DNA of 64,000 nucleotides from Psychrobacter urativorans (lineage in GTDB: Bacteria > Pseudomonadota > Gammaproteobacteria > Pseudomonadales > Moraxellaceae), in contig NZ_CAJHBT010000002.1 of assembly GCF_904846675.1 (NCBI RefSeq), positions 62,001 to 126,000 on the forward strand. Reading direction: 5' to 3'. The translations under genes were made by a program, and so were the position numbers. Positions within the stretch are counted from its first letter, which is position 1, and each line of letters opens with the position of its first letter. Below are positions 44,161-54,181 of this stretch, one piece after another. Below the pieces are notes generated by a model. The model worked only from the letters and a program-made list of their open reading frames with translations. It made no database searches and was not told where the DNA came from.

Positions 44161-44769
44161 TTAAGAAATAGCTTTAATGCTTTCCATATCCGGCATCGGC
44201 GGAAGCTGCTCTAGACTGGTCAGCCCAAAGGCGTCCAAAAACTGTGGGGTAGTATGTAGTAATGCCGGACGACCTAGCGTGTCTTTGTAACCGTTCTCTA
44301 TAATCCAGCCTTTATCAAATAGTTGTCGTAAGATATTGCTTGAAAGCGTGACGCCACGCACATACTCAATATCGCTTCGGGTCACCGGCTGCTTATACGC
44401 AATCACGCTTAGGGTTTCTAGTAGTGCTTGGCTCAGACGCTCTTGGCGCTGCGGGAATACGCGCTGAATGAGCGGGCTATAGCTATCAGTAATTTGCAGT
44501 CGATAGCCGCTGGCTGTTTCATTCAGGCTGAGTACACCATTTTTTAAACGCGCTTGTAATATCTCTAATGCCTGTTGTAGCTCTTGAGTGGATAAAGATA
44601 AATATTTTTTAAGTACATTGGCAGTAATCGGGGCTTCTGAGGCGTGTAGTAACACTTCAATATGGCGACTGATGGTTTCGTGCTTATTAATAGCTTCGTC
44701 TTGCTGCTCTAAAGATACTGATAATGTTTGTTTACTATTATCTTGTTTAGCATTGTCAACCATGGCCAT
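44161..44769 (-). CDS. scpB: Segregation and condensation protein B (ScpB)
   Basis: About 202 residues from the ATG at 44769; the frame is open to a TTG at 44826, which would add 19 residues. Two winged-helix domains are recognisable: HIEVLLHASEAPITANVLKK near the N-terminus, ETASGYRLQITDSYSPLIQR, and ALLETLSVIAYKQPVTRSDIEYVRGV, the ScpB signature, followed by GRPALLHTTPQFLDAFGL. ScpB binds ScpA and SMC to form the chromosome condensation complex. It lies directly downstream of scpA on the - strand. The family call is firm; the start is uncertain. Confidence 0.9.
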   Translation of the reverse strand: MAMVDNAKQDNSKQTLSVSLEQQDEAINKHETISRHIEVLLHASEAPITANVLKKYLSLSTQELQQALEILQARLKNGVLSLNETASGYRLQITDSYSPLIQRVFPQRQERLSQALLETLSVIAYKQPVTRSDIEYVRGVTLSSNILRQLFDKGWIIENGYKDTLGRPALLHTTPQFLDAFGLTSLEQLPPMPDMESIKAIS

Positions 44770-44896
44770 TACTATATTGCTCTCTAATAAATAATTTTGT
44801 AAAAAGGAAGTCTCAGATATTGGCAAGATGGTATCTACGTCTGGCTCGTTGCTATAAAATATTATAACTTTACATGACCGTTTGTTGGGCTGAAGC

Positions 44897-45808
44897 CTAT
44901 GCTAACCACTCTAAAGTTAATTCATTAAGCTGATTGCTAGTATGGCTACCGGCTATATTATCCGCATTAACGACGCCAACCAGCTGACGTTTCATCAGCT
45001 CTAACACCGCTACAAAGCTAACCACCACCCCGATCTTACCTTGCGTTTTATCTAGTAACTCGTAAAAGGAGCGTGCGCCATCAGTGCTCAGCTGTCTGCT
45101 AATACTGACAATTCGATCGGCAAGTGGTACAGCATCTGTTTTAACGGTATGCATCTTCATATGATAGCCAGGCATTAACTGCATTTTAAATAGGCTATCA
45201 ATTAGTAAGTTTGGTGAATAGCTGGGTAATTCAGCTTGCATAATATCTTGATTGGGCATACTAACCATCGCTAAGAACACATCGCGCTCAAGGCGTACTA
45301 GGTTATCCAAACGCTGGCTTGCACTTTTGATTTGGGCGTAGGCTTCTAAGCGTTCAATCAGCTCTGCTTTGGGATCACGCTCATCAATAGGCGTCTGCGG
45401 GGTAGGGAGTAATAGCTCAGTTTTGATAGCAATCAAGGTCGATGCCATCAATAGGTAGTCGCCTGCTAATTCGAAATGTTCAGCGTTTAGCTCATTGATA
45501 TAAGCCAAATACTGCTCAGTAATGGGCAGGATTGGCATTTGGGTCAAATCAACATTATTCTTTTTGACCAAATACAATAAAAAATCCAGCGGCCCTGCAA
45601 ATTGCTCGAGCCAAATGGCAAACGCTTGTGGCGGTACATATAAGTCCTCCGGCAAGTGCTGCACGGGTGTCTGATAAATACGCAATGCCATATTATCACA
45701 GGCATCGGCTATATCATGAACCTTAGCAACAGCCGCAATGCCACCTGATACGGGACTGATACTTACCGGTGTTTGTATGTCTGCACGGATAGCTGATGTC
45801 ACTTGCAT
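44897..45808 (-). CDS. scpA: Segregation and condensation protein A (ScpA)
   Basis: 303 residues. The kleisin N-terminal domain begins around residue 50 with FAGPLDFLLYLVKKNNVDLT, then PILPITEQYLAYINE and LAGDYLLMASTLIAIKTELLLP, the standard ScpA blocks. The C-terminal winged helix includes FYELLDKTQGKIGVVVSFVAVLELMKR. About 45 N-terminal residues precede the conserved part, longer than many ScpA proteins, so a later start is possible. ScpA bridges the SMC heads with ScpB. It is co-directional with trpS upstream (84-base gap), an arrangement seen in related Moraxellaceae as far as I recall. Confidence 0.9.
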   Translation of the reverse strand: MQVTSAIRADIQTPVSISPVSGGIAAVAKVHDIADACDNMALRIYQTPVQHLPEDLYVPPQAFAIWLEQFAGPLDFLLYLVKKNNVDLTQMPILPITEQYLAYINELNAEHFELAGDYLLMASTLIAIKTELLLPTPQTPIDERDPKAELIERLEAYAQIKSASQRLDNLVRLERDVFLAMVSMPNQDIMQAELPSYSPNLLIDSLFKMQLMPGYHMKMHTVKTDAVPLADRIVSISRQLSTDGARSFYELLDKTQGKIGVVVSFVAVLELMKRQLVGVVNADNIAGSHTSNQLNELTLEWLA

Positions 45809-45891
45809 TCACTTATATAAGTTGGGAGCTGATTTTTTAATGATTAAGCAATAATTAAACTACTATTTAAGCAACACTATTACTTAAGCGA

Positions 45892-46971
45892 TCATTTAAG
45901 CTTAGCAAGCGGGCGAATACCAATAGCACGGCGAGTTTTATCCAGCTGCTTACGGCTATGGCGACGTGCTTTATCCGCGCCCATTTGCAAGATTTCTTCC
46001 AACTCTTTTGGATTGGCCATCAGCTCTTGATAACGTGCGCGAAATGGCGCAATTTCACTATTTATTTTTTCAAATAAAGCTTGTTTGGCATCGCCCCAAC
46101 CAATACCTGCCGAGAATTGCGCGCGCATAGCAGCAATCTCTTCAGGTGTAGCAAAAGCTTTATAAATCTCAAACACGGCTGAGTCATTAGGGTCTTTTGG
46201 CTCAGCAGGCAGCTGAGAATTAGTGACAATTTTCATAATTGCTTTATGCATCTGCTTCTCAGGATTGGCCTGTGGATTAAATTCACCAAATAATGGAATG
46301 GTATTGCCGTAGCTTTTACTCATTTTACGTCCATCAAGCCCCGTCAGCAATGGTGTGTCATCATCGACCGCCGCATTTGGCATGGTAAAGAGCGGCTTAT
46401 ATTTATGGTTAAAAGTACCGGCAATATCACGCGCCATTTCAATATGCTGAATTTGATCGCGACCAACAGGAACATGGGTGGCGTTGAACATTAAGATATC
46501 TGCTGCCATTAGCACCGGATAGCCAAATAGTCCCATAGTGACACCTTGATCAGCATCAACGCCATTGTCTATATTGATATCGACTGAAGCCTTATAAGCG
46601 TGGGCACGGTTCATCAGACCTTTGGAACATGAGCAATTTAAAATCCAGGCCAGTTCTGGGATTTCTGGTACATCCGATTGACGATAAAAGGTGACGCGCT
46701 CAGGATCTAGACCGCAAGCAAGCCAAGTTGCGGCAATGGATTTAGTGGATTCATGAATCACTGCAGGGTCAGAACATCCGATAATGCCATGATAATCTGC
46801 TAAAAAGAAAAACGCTTCATCATCACTGTTCTGGATAGACTCAATAGCTGGACGGATCGCACCGACATAATTACCCAAATGTAGGGTACCTGTTGGTTTA
46901 ATGCCCGTTAAAATACGTTTGGCTGCTGTCTTTTGGGTATTTGAAGGGTTTACGCTGTCATTATTATTCAT
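45892..46971 (-). CDS. trpS: Tryptophan--tRNA ligase
   Basis: 359 residues of a class I aminoacyl-tRNA synthetase. The HIGH-type motif appears as [15 protein letters not shown] near residue 30, the KMSKS motif as [17 protein letters not shown] near 220, and [18 protein letters not shown] lies between them, as in bacterial TrpRS. It charges tRNA-Trp in the cytoplasm. The C-terminal end is slightly longer than E. coli TrpS. Upstream (46972-47144) is a short non-coding stretch that should hold its promoter; I saw no leader peptide or T-box. Confidence 0.95.
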   Translation of the reverse strand: MNNNDSVNPSNTQKTAAKRILTGIKPTGTLHLGNYVGAIRPAIESIQNSDDEAFFFLADYHGIIGCSDPAVIHESTKSIAATWLACGLDPERVTFYRQSDVPEIPELAWILNCSCSKGLMNRAHAYKASVDINIDNGVDADQGVTMGLFGYPVLMAADILMFNATHVPVGRDQIQHIEMARDIAGTFNHKYKPLFTMPNAAVDDDTPLLTGLDGRKMSKSYGNTIPLFGEFNPQANPEKQMHKAIMKIVTNSQLPAEPKDPNDSAVFEIYKAFATPEEIAAMRAQFSAGIGWGDAKQALFEKINSEIAPFRARYQELMANPKELEEILQMGADKARRHSRKQLDKTRRAIGIRPLAKLK

Positions 46972-47144
46972 GAAAAATCCGTTATAGTTTGTTATCTAGT
47001 TATTGTTGGGTATGGTCAGGTATTATTTTGGCTATAGTCATCATTTTAGAAAACGAGTTTAGCAAACAATTATAGCAAATTTGCGTGCTGTTTTTATTTT
47101 AGACTGACACTCTATGAAGTCTAAATATTTATATTTATAAGCGC

Positions 47145-48245
47145 TTAGTCATAGATATCAGTACGGCCCTCAGGACCATTTTTAAAGCGTCTATGGAACC
47201 ACATCCACTGAGTAGGATCGATGCGAATTAGCCCTTCCAACACTTCATTAACGCGTGTGGCATCAGCCACTTCATCGTTACTTGGATAATTATCTAATGC
47301 TGGGGTAATGGTCAGATGATAATGGGGACGTTTACCACTCGGCATATTATCGGGCGTTTGCCGGTAAGTATGTAGCGCCATAACAGCGGGTGGATGTTCT
47401 TTACTACCGAGGTTAGCCAGCCGCCGCGTTGCGGTAAGGGTCGCTGCGGGTACGCCAAAAAAGGGTGCCATAACCCCTTGTTTCAAGCCGTAATCTTGAT
47501 CCGGTGAGTACCAAATCACGTGTCCATCCTTAATAGAGCTTACCAAACTACGCATATCACGGTTAGAGATTTGCTTACCAAGAATGCTACTACGACCATT
47601 ATAAACCACCCAGTCTAATAGCGCGTTATTTTGCGGTCTATACATACCATCCATGGGAAAGAACTGCGTACAGAGCATGCCGCCGAGATCGAGCATTGTA
47701 TAGTGTGCACCAAGCAAAATAACCGCGCGACCCTCGTTCTGGGCGTTGACTACATGTTGGAGCCCAGAGATAGAAACCGTACGGGTAAATACATTCGGGC
47801 GGAACCAAGCGCACAAGGTTTCAAACACACCAATACCTTGGTTAACAAATATTTGCTTGGCCATCAGCTCGCGTTCAGCTTCTGGTTTTTCTGGAAACGC
47901 TAATCTAAGGTTTATCAACGTATCACGGCGGCGCGAGCCTACGGTTTTATAAATTAAAATACCCAGCTTGCGACCTAGCCAAAATTGCCAACGTAGCGAC
48001 AAATAGATCATCGGAAAAATAATAGCCATTAGCAGCCAAATACCCCAGTATTTAGGCAATAAAAACGACCATTCAAAGGGCTTTTTATGCGGGGGTACGG
48101 TTTGTTTATGAGTTTGCTTAATAGTGGGCATACCTGCAGGAATATCCGGCGACCTGGCAGGCTGATTAGAGGATGCACTGCTTGGAGGTGGCATACTGCT
48201 CTGAGAGTTAGGTTTACTGGGATCAAACTGTTCGGGCGCTTTCAT
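47145..48245 (-). CDS. lpxL: Lipid A biosynthesis lauroyl/acyl acyltransferase (LpxL/HtrB family)
   Basis: 366 residues. A proline/serine-rich cytoplasmic N-terminus (about 1-55) precedes a membrane helix (WGIWLLMAIIFPMIYLSL) and the LpxL/LpxM acyltransferase domain. The H-x4-D catalytic motif is in ILLGAHYTMLDLGGM near residue 180, and GMYRPQNNALLDWVVYNGRS, WYSPDQDYG and MWFHRRFKNGPEG are typical family blocks. It adds a secondary acyl chain to Kdo-lipid A at the inner membrane. The proline-rich extension is unusual compared with E. coli LpxL (306 residues). LpxL and LpxM cannot be told apart with certainty here. Confidence 0.85.
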   Translation of the reverse strand: MKAPEQFDPSKPNSQSSMPPPSSASSNQPARSPDIPAGMPTIKQTHKQTVPPHKKPFEWSFLLPKYWGIWLLMAIIFPMIYLSLRWQFWLGRKLGILIYKTVGSRRRDTLINLRLAFPEKPEAERELMAKQIFVNQGIGVFETLCAWFRPNVFTRTVSISGLQHVVNAQNEGRAVILLGAHYTMLDLGGMLCTQFFPMDGMYRPQNNALLDWVVYNGRSSILGKQISNRDMRSLVSSIKDGHVIWYSPDQDYGLKQGVMAPFFGVPAATLTATRRLANLGSKEHPPAVMALHTYRQTPDNMPSGKRPHYHLTITPALDNYPSNDEVADATRVNEVLEGLIRIDPTQWMWFHRRFKNGPEGRTDIYD

Positions 48246-48374
48246 GATGTCGTTGCTAATGATAAAAAGTTAGTATTATGATGGGGTAGCAAGCGCAGCT
48301 TTGCAAGTGAATTTACGCATCGTTATAAGAGGCTAACTTGCAAAAACACACCAACAAAAACGCGCGCATAAAAA

Positions 48375-48406
48375 AACCTTATAAGCGGTGACCCACTTAT
48401 AAGGTT
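48375..48406 (-). terminator. Rho-independent terminator of rplM-rpsI
   Basis: AACCTTATAAG (48375-48385) pairs perfectly with CTTATAAGGTT (48396-48406) around a 10-base loop, followed on the - strand by a run of seven T. It lies 86 bases after the rpsI stop. The rest of 48246-48491 shows no gene. Confidence 0.9.
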
Positions 48407-48491
48407 CTGCAAATCTATTATGTTATCTTTAATTGCCCCTATGATCTTATGATAAGACCAGTAGCAACCAGTAGATAAACAATAGCTTTGA

Positions 48492-48878
48492 TTAACGTTT
48501 TGAGAATTGTGGACGTTTACGTGCTTTACGTAGGCCCAATTTCTTACGTTCAACTTTACGTGAGTCACGAGTCACAAAACCAGCTGCTTTTAGGGCAGGC
48601 TTTAAGGTTTCGTCAGATTCGATAAGTGCACGGGTGATACCGTGGCGGATTGCGCCCGCTTGACCCGTACTGCCACCACCTGTAACGGTGACGTATAAGT
48701 CATAAGCACTACCAGAATCGAGTAACTCTAATGGCTGACGAACAACCATGCGTGAAGTTTCGCGGCTGAAGTATTCATCAAGTGGCATGCCGTTAACAAC
48801 GATAGTGCCAGTACCTTTTGATAAAAAGACACGAGCAGTAGAAGTCTTGCGGCGACCAGTTCCGTAATTGCGTTCCAT
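48492..48878 (-). CDS. rpsI: 30S ribosomal protein S9
   Basis: 128 residues, standard length. The N-terminus [15 protein letters not shown], the middle [20 protein letters not shown], and the basic C-terminus ending in [12 protein letters not shown], whose last residues reach the ribosomal P site, are diagnostic. It is 10 bases downstream of rplM, the universal L13-S9 operon. Confidence 0.98.
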   Translation of the reverse strand: MERNYGTGRRKTSTARVFLSKGTGTIVVNGMPLDEYFSRETSRMVVRQPLELLDSGSAYDLYVTVTGGGSTGQAGAIRHGITRALIESDETLKPALKAAGFVTRDSRKVERKKLGLRKARKRPQFSKR

Positions 48879-48888
48879 AAGTGATTCC

Positions 48889-49317
48889 TTAGATGTCTAG
48901 TTCTTTAGGTTGCTGCGCTTCATGTGGATGATCGGTACCCGCATAAAGTTTTAGCTTCTTGATCATCGCATAGCCAAGAGGACCCTTTGGAAGCATACCC
49001 TTAACGGCTTTGTGTAGAACATCTTCAGGCTTATTTGCAAGCAGCTTGGTGAAGTTGGTTTCTTTAATACCACCTGGATAGCCACTGTGACGATAGTATT
49101 TTTTATCTTGTGCTTTTTTACCCGTTACTGTAATTTTTTCAGCGTTGATGACAACAATGAAGTCACCAGTATCAACGTGCGGGGTAAAAGAAGCCTTGTG
49201 CTTACCACGTAGGCGGTGAGCGATTTGGCTAGCTAGGCGACCAAGGGTTTTGCCGTCAGCATCTACGACATACCAGTCATGGGTCACTTCAGCTGGTTTT
49301 GCACTAAGTGTTTTCAT
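48889..49317 (-). CDS. rplM: 50S ribosomal protein L13
   Basis: 142 residues, standard length. Diagnostic blocks are [54 protein letters not shown] and [20 protein letters not shown]. It is an early assembly protein of the large subunit and the first gene of the rplM-rpsI operon. In E. coli the L13-S9 operon is autoregulated through the L13 leader. Here the leader (49318-49400) is about 80 bases and contains an imperfect GAGAGTTTG/GGGCTCTC hairpin that might serve that purpose (weak inference). Confidence 0.98.
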   Translation of the reverse strand: MKTLSAKPAEVTHDWYVVDADGKTLGRLASQIAHRLRGKHKASFTPHVDTGDFIVVINAEKITVTGKKAQDKKYYRHSGYPGGIKETNFTKLLANKPEDVLHKAVKGMLPKGPLGYAMIKKLKLYAGTDHPHEAQQPKELDI

Positions 49318-49503
49318 GATAAAACCTTAAAATTAAAATTCGTTGAGAGTTTGTCTGGGAACGGGGCTCTCAAAAAACAGACTGCACATTATAAGCAGTA
49401 GCGCTTACGCTTGCAAGCTGCATTGTGGTTTATTTTAGGCTGCTAGGCATCAAATACAAGCATTTAGCCGGGTTTTTAGCAGTTCTTAATGCGGGTTGTC
49501 TAA

Positions 49504-50217
49504 TTATGACGATACCAGCTGATAAAGTCCAGCAACAACTTGCCCGGCTTTGGTCTGTTTGAGGCAATTAAAGCCCACAAGCCCTTGTGAAGACAAAGTT
49601 TCTTGTAAAGATATGGTCAGCTCATCCAATTGTGGATTCAGGTCTTTATCCGCTTCCAAGTAAATCAGCGTTTTTACCGTGATTAATTCTTTAGCAATTA
49701 AAGCCGTCAAAATTGGCTGCCATAAATCATCAGCATAAGGCGGATCAATAAAGACCACATCAAAGACCGCATTAAAGCTCACGTTAAAGTCTTGATTAGA
49801 GGGCTGATTGAGATTATTGTTTTGGCTTAAAACCTGCTCGGCTGCGCCATGAATAATACGGTAGTGGTCGACATCAATACGCAGTTGCTGGGCGTTTTGC
49901 AGTAGCAGCTGACTTTGGGTACGATTGGTTTCAATAAAGGTGCAATGCGCCGCGCCGCGTGATAACGCTTCAAACCCAAGCACACCACTACCAGCGCAGC
50001 TATCAAGTACGCGTGCACTATTTATATCAGTGAGTAGCCAGTTAAATAAAGTCTCACGCAAGCGATCTGGGGTAGGGCGTAACCCATCGGCATCGATAAA
50101 AGTGACGTTACGACGTTTAAACTGCCCACCGATAATACGCACATTACCGGCGGTTGTATTTTTACCATTGTGAGGCGTTTTAGGCTTAGATTTTCGCGGT
50201 GTTGATAGTCTTTTCAT
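49504..50217 (-). CDS. rsmD: 16S rRNA (guanine(966)-N(2))-methyltransferase RsmD
   Basis: 237 residues. RIIGGQFKRRNVTF followed by LRPTPDRLRETLFNWL is the RsmD N-terminal signature. The SAM-binding motif VLDSCAGSGVLGFEALSRGA and the catalytic VFIDPPYADDLW (DPPY) follow. It methylates G966 of 16S rRNA in the assembling small subunit. A Gln/Asn-rich loop (NNNLNQPSNQDFNVSFN) between the two motifs makes it longer than E. coli RsmD (198). It is 16 bases downstream of mrdA on the same strand. Confidence 0.93.
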   Translation of the reverse strand: MKRLSTPRKSKPKTPHNGKNTTAGNVRIIGGQFKRRNVTFIDADGLRPTPDRLRETLFNWLLTDINSARVLDSCAGSGVLGFEALSRGAAHCTFIETNRTQSQLLLQNAQQLRIDVDHYRIIHGAAEQVLSQNNNLNQPSNQDFNVSFNAVFDVVFIDPPYADDLWQPILTALIAKELITVKTLIYLEADKDLNPQLDELTISLQETLSSQGLVGFNCLKQTKAGQVVAGLYQLVSS

Positions 50218-50233
50218 AGTATTTGTAATGTCT

Positions 50234-52228
50234 TTATAGAGTAGTCTCAGTATTGGCTGTTTTAGTCGCTGTTTCTGCTTCCGCTTGTTTTTTTAACGCG
50301 TCTTCTTTATCGCGTATAGCATCATGTGCCGCTTTATCTTGGACTTTTTGGTGTTTGATAGCTTTTAGCTCATCGGCAGTTGGCGGTAAAATAGGATCGT
50401 TTTTGTGCTGTAATACCCAGTAATCAAATAGAGCGCGGCCTATAGGCGCTGCAACGACGCTACCACCGCCGCCATTTTCAACCAATACCGATAGCGCAAT
50501 TTGGGGGTTTTCCACTGGCGCAAAACCATTGAACCACGCATGATCCCAATGGCGTTTATCTAGCGCTGCTTTATTATAGCTTTGACCTTGGGCAATGGAT
50601 TTTACTTGCGCGGTGCCGGTCTTGCCCGCAATACGATAGCGTGAGGTATAAATGCGGCGACCAGTACCTTGCTTGATGACGTTTTCCATCGTATCTTGCA
50701 TACGTGTCCAGTCGGAATCCTCACCATTATAGTCAATTTTTCCGTCCGTCTTATCAATGATATTAACTTCTGCAGCGCCTTCACTGTGTTTTAATAGATG
50801 CGGGGTGATGTGATGACCCTTGTTAGCAGTGATAGCCGTGGCTTGAGCAATTTGCAGTGGCGTTGCCAGAAAATAACCTTGACCAATACTAACGGATATC
50901 GTTTCACCCGGTAACCAGTCTTTATTATAAGTGTCTTTTTTCCATTTTGGTGACGGCATAATACCTGCCTTTTCATTAGGCAAGTCAATACCGGTTTCTG
51001 AACCAAAGCCAAAGCGTACCATCCAGTCGTGCAAGCGCTGAATGCCCATCTCATACGCCAAGTTATAATAATAAGTATCCACTGACATGACGATAGATTT
51101 TTTGAGGTCAACCGTGCCATGACCTCCGCGCTTCCAATCGCGGAACCGATGCGAGTCGCCAGGTAAGCTAAAATAACCGGGGTCATAGATAGTGGTATTC
51201 CAATTGCGCAGACCATAATGCAGACCGCCTAAGGCCTCAAAGGGTTTGATAGTTGAGCCGGGCGGATACATTCCTTGCAATGCTCTGTTATATAATGGCT
51301 GATCTAAATCTTCCCGTAGGTCGCCGTAGTCTCTAAAGGAGATACCAGATATAAAAGGGTTGGGGTCATAGCTGGGGTTACTGACAAAGGCCAGCACGTC
51401 GCCATTTTGCGGGTCAATCGCTACAATCGCGCCACGGCGACCAGCGAGTTGCTCCTGCGCCACCATCTGTAAGCCATAATCTAAACTCAAGGTGATATCG
51501 TTACCCGCAGTCGGTGCCTTGGTATCTAGTTGGCGTAGGATATTGCCATGAGCATCAGTTTCTACTGATTGATAACCGGGTTGTCCTAACAAAATATCTT
51601 CATAAAAATCTTCGATACCGATTTTACCAATAAGGTCGGTACCGGCATAGCGATCTTTATTAATTTGTTTGGTTTCTTTATCATTGATACGGCCGACATA
51701 GCCGATAACGTGCGCGAACAGCTCATCATAAGGATAAGAGCGGGTCAGCTTACTTTGTATAGTGACCCCGCGAAAGAACGGCTGACGTTCACTAAATTGC
51801 GCTAATTGCGCGTCAGTGAGATCAATCTTAATGGTGACTGGGTCATTTTTTTTACTTCGGCTGAGCCGAGCTAAAATATTGGCAATGTCTTCATCAGTGA
51901 GCTCGAAAATAGGCGCTAGCAGGGTTAAGGTGCGCTCAGGATTGTCTACTTCATCAGGACTAAGCATCGCGGTAAATACCGGCTGGTTGTCCGCCAGTAA
52001 TATGCCATTGCGATCATAGATATAACCCCGACTTGGCGGTGCTGATATCAGCTTGATACGATTGTTATCCGCTTGCTTCTTATATTTATCATGCGCGTAC
52101 ACTTGCAAGTAACCGTAACGCAGCAGCAAAACACTCAGGCCTACAAAAATAAGCAAGCCAAAGATAATAATCCGGTGCATAAAAATACGATCGACTTGTT
52201 CGGCATCTGGGGCTAGCGGTCTATTCAT
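50234..52228 (-). CDS. mrdA: Penicillin-binding protein 2 (MrdA), elongasome transpeptidase
   Basis: 664 residues. A single N-terminal membrane helix (about 19-38, IIIFGLLIFVGLSVLLLRYG) precedes the PBP dimerisation domain (SAPPSRGYIYDRNGILLADN). The transpeptidase domain has the active-site serine in PPGSTIKPFEAL (about 321-332), the SxN-type SVDTYYYNLAYEMG, and KTGTAQVKS in the C-terminal half. The C-terminal 45 residues are charged (K, A, E, D). It cross-links peptidoglycan during rod elongation with RodA, but rodA is not adjacent here. It is divergent from the DUF445 gene, with a roughly 370-bp intergenic region. All three catalytic motifs are intact. Confidence 0.94.
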   Translation of the reverse strand: MNRPLAPDAEQVDRIFMHRIIIFGLLIFVGLSVLLLRYGYLQVYAHDKYKKQADNNRIKLISAPPSRGYIYDRNGILLADNQPVFTAMLSPDEVDNPERTLTLLAPIFELTDEDIANILARLSRSKKNDPVTIKIDLTDAQLAQFSERQPFFRGVTIQSKLTRSYPYDELFAHVIGYVGRINDKETKQINKDRYAGTDLIGKIGIEDFYEDILLGQPGYQSVETDAHGNILRQLDTKAPTAGNDITLSLDYGLQMVAQEQLAGRRGAIVAIDPQNGDVLAFVSNPSYDPNPFISGISFRDYGDLREDLDQPLYNRALQGMYPPGSTIKPFEALGGLHYGLRNWNTTIYDPGYFSLPGDSHRFRDWKRGGHGTVDLKKSIVMSVDTYYYNLAYEMGIQRLHDWMVRFGFGSETGIDLPNEKAGIMPSPKWKKDTYNKDWLPGETISVSIGQGYFLATPLQIAQATAITANKGHHITPHLLKHSEGAAEVNIIDKTDGKIDYNGEDSDWTRMQDTMENVIKQGTGRRIYTSRYRIAGKTGTAQVKSIAQGQSYNKAALDKRHWDHAWFNGFAPVENPQIALSVLVENGGGGSVVAAPIGRALFDYWVLQHKNDPILPPTADELKAIKHQKVQDKAAHDAIRDKEDALKKQAEAETATKTANTETTL

Positions 52229-52598
52229 GTAAAGTCAGTACCAAGGCGCGCTGTGATTAAAAGGATTAAGAATAATAAAGGATAGACGTTAGGTCATTAA
52301 TGCTTAAAGGACAGTATTGAGCTAAAAGGCAGCATAGAAAAGTATAGCGTCAAGATACATCAGTCTATAGTCATTTATCAAAGAGGGTATTATGTGCTAA
52401 TAAATGGTAAGTATGCTAAAATCAGACGATTTTATTTATCGTATTTAACACTGTTGCCAGTGCCGTTTTATTAAAATCCGCCATTAACCAGCCGCTAGGT
52501 ATTAGTAGTCGCTGGATTGATTATAGTATTAATAATATATTAATACCAATAAGGGCGCTAGAATAACGATAACCGTTAAGTCAGGGGCATAAAGAGTC
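52229..52598. promoter_or_regulatory. Divergent intergenic region of mrdA and the DUF445 gene, with a 9+9 inverted repeat
   Basis: No gene is visible in these 370 bases. GTATTAATA (52526-52534) and TATTAATAC (52538-52546) form a perfect inverted repeat with a 3-base spacer, about 55 bases before the DUF445 start, a plausible operator or -10 region palindrome. ACGAT-N7-ATCGT-like symmetry also occurs near 52425-52441. Promoters for both directions should be here, but I cannot place them with confidence. Confidence 0.4.
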
Positions 52599-53933
52599 AT
52601 GGTTGCAACTTCAATATGGCAGACACTCGCTGAGCACCCAGAATTTTTTGCCATGCTGACCATTCCACCGGTGACAGCCTTTGTCACTTGGGTGCATGTA
52701 TGGATGGCGCTAAAAATGTTGTTTTATCCCATCAAGTTTTGGGGTATTCGCATTCCAAGATTTCCATTCTTTGGGCTACCAGGTATTGGCTGGCAAGGTA
52801 TCGTCCCGCGTAAAGCCGGCAAGATAGCGGGTGTTATTGTTGATCAGACGCTCTCAAAACTGGGCTCGCTTGATGAGTTTTTTCAAGCGATGGAACCGGA
52901 ACAGATGGCGGTATTTATCACTGATACGGTTGATAAGAATCTCGAAGCTTTGATTGATGAGATTATGCTTGAGCGCTCAGAGACGCTCTGGAGCAACATT
53001 CCTTATGCGCTAAAGCGCCGTATATATAATCAAGCGCATCAAGAATTGCCTGGAATCATGCAGTCTTTGGTGACTGATTTGACTTATCATGTCGAAGATT
53101 TAGTCGATATGCGGCAGATGATTGTTAATAAGATGGAAAGTGATCGGCGCTTGATGGTTAATATGTTCCTGAAAGTGGGTCAAAAAGAGATTGATTTTAT
53201 TTGGCATATTAGTGCCTTGATTGGATTGATTTTTGGCATTATCCAGATGTTTATTTTCTTGGTGGTGCCAGCACATTGGACCGTCCCATTTTTTGCAGCA
53301 GTTTGGGGGTTATTGACTAACTGGATTGCGATTTGGATGGTGTTTAATCCGGTTGAGCCGCGCTTTATACCTTATTTGAAGTTTTTTGCACGCCGTAATG
53401 GTTTTCCATTTATCACACTGCAACTGCCACACATGGCACAGTTTCGCTGGCAAGGCGGCTTCATGAAGCGCCAAGAAGAAGTTTCTGACGTTTTTGCTGA
53501 GATCGTGGTTAATGATTTGGTAACGCTTGAGAATATCATGAATGAGATGATGTATGGCGAGCGCGCTGCGCAAACCCGTGAGCTGATGAAATCCCATCTG
53601 TATCAAGTGCTTGAAACACCTGTGGTCAGTACTACTTTGCGTATGGGACTTGGTCGCCGGGAGTTTGGTCAATTAAAAAATACTATTATTGATAAATCAA
53701 TTACGGCAACTATGGTGCCGCTGCGGGATCCTGAGCTTAATGAGAGCCGCGCCAGCAAAATATTTGGGCTGTTCCGTGACCGTATTCGCGCACTATCGCC
53801 TAATGAGTTTCAAAATCTCTTGCGTCCTGCATTTCGTGAAGACGAGTTGACATTAATTGTGCTGGGTGGTTTAACTGGCTTTTTGGCCGGTTGGCTCCAT
53901 TTAATCTTAGTATTTTTCCCAGCCATGCAATAA
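52599..53933 (+). CDS. DUF445 family membrane protein
   Basis: 444 residues. A hydrophobic N-terminal segment at about 15-45 leads into FWGIRIPRFPFFGLPGIGWQ and IVPRKAGKIAGVIVDQTLSKLG. A long helical region with heptad-like pattern follows, then two central membrane helices (about 205-250, ending in LLTNWIAIWMVFNPVEP), and a last membrane segment at the C-terminus (LIVLGGLTGFLAGWLHLILVFF). The TNWIAIWMVFxP motif and the final glycine-rich helix are typical of DUF445. Function is unknown for the family. It has its own promoter region upstream and a 248-bp gap before ccmF. Confidence 0.8.
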   Translation: MVATSIWQTLAEHPEFFAMLTIPPVTAFVTWVHVWMALKMLFYPIKFWGIRIPRFPFFGLPGIGWQGIVPRKAGKIAGVIVDQTLSKLGSLDEFFQAMEPEQMAVFITDTVDKNLEALIDEIMLERSETLWSNIPYALKRRIYNQAHQELPGIMQSLVTDLTYHVEDLVDMRQMIVNKMESDRRLMVNMFLKVGQKEIDFIWHISALIGLIFGIIQMFIFLVVPAHWTVPFFAAVWGLLTNWIAIWMVFNPVEPRFIPYLKFFARRNGFPFITLQLPHMAQFRWQGGFMKRQEEVSDVFAEIVVNDLVTLENIMNEMMYGERAAQTRELMKSHLYQVLETPVVSTTLRMGLGRREFGQLKNTIIDKSITATMVPLRDPELNESRASKIFGLFRDRIRALSPNEFQNLLRPAFREDELTLIVLGGLTGFLAGWLHLILVFFPAMQ

Positions 53934-54181
53934 GGTCGCCGTCTAAAGTTTTAAGAGGTTAGGTCATAATATTGGTAGCACACAGCTCCTCTACATAGCC
54001 CATACCGCATAGATACGTCGCTGCAATAAACTGACGGTAATGTACGTCAATGTAAATTAAGTAATAAACCGTATCAGCTACGGATAATAAATGTAGCCAC
54101 ACCAATACTGGGTATTTTTAAAATTATTAAACTGCCCAATCCGCAACTATAACCGTATTAAGGTAAACAAGGTTAGACCGT

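Noticed and set aside
47631..48281. Several + strand frames over the lipid A acyltransferase gene
   Set aside because: Antisense shadows of a gene with clear catalytic motifs on the - strand.
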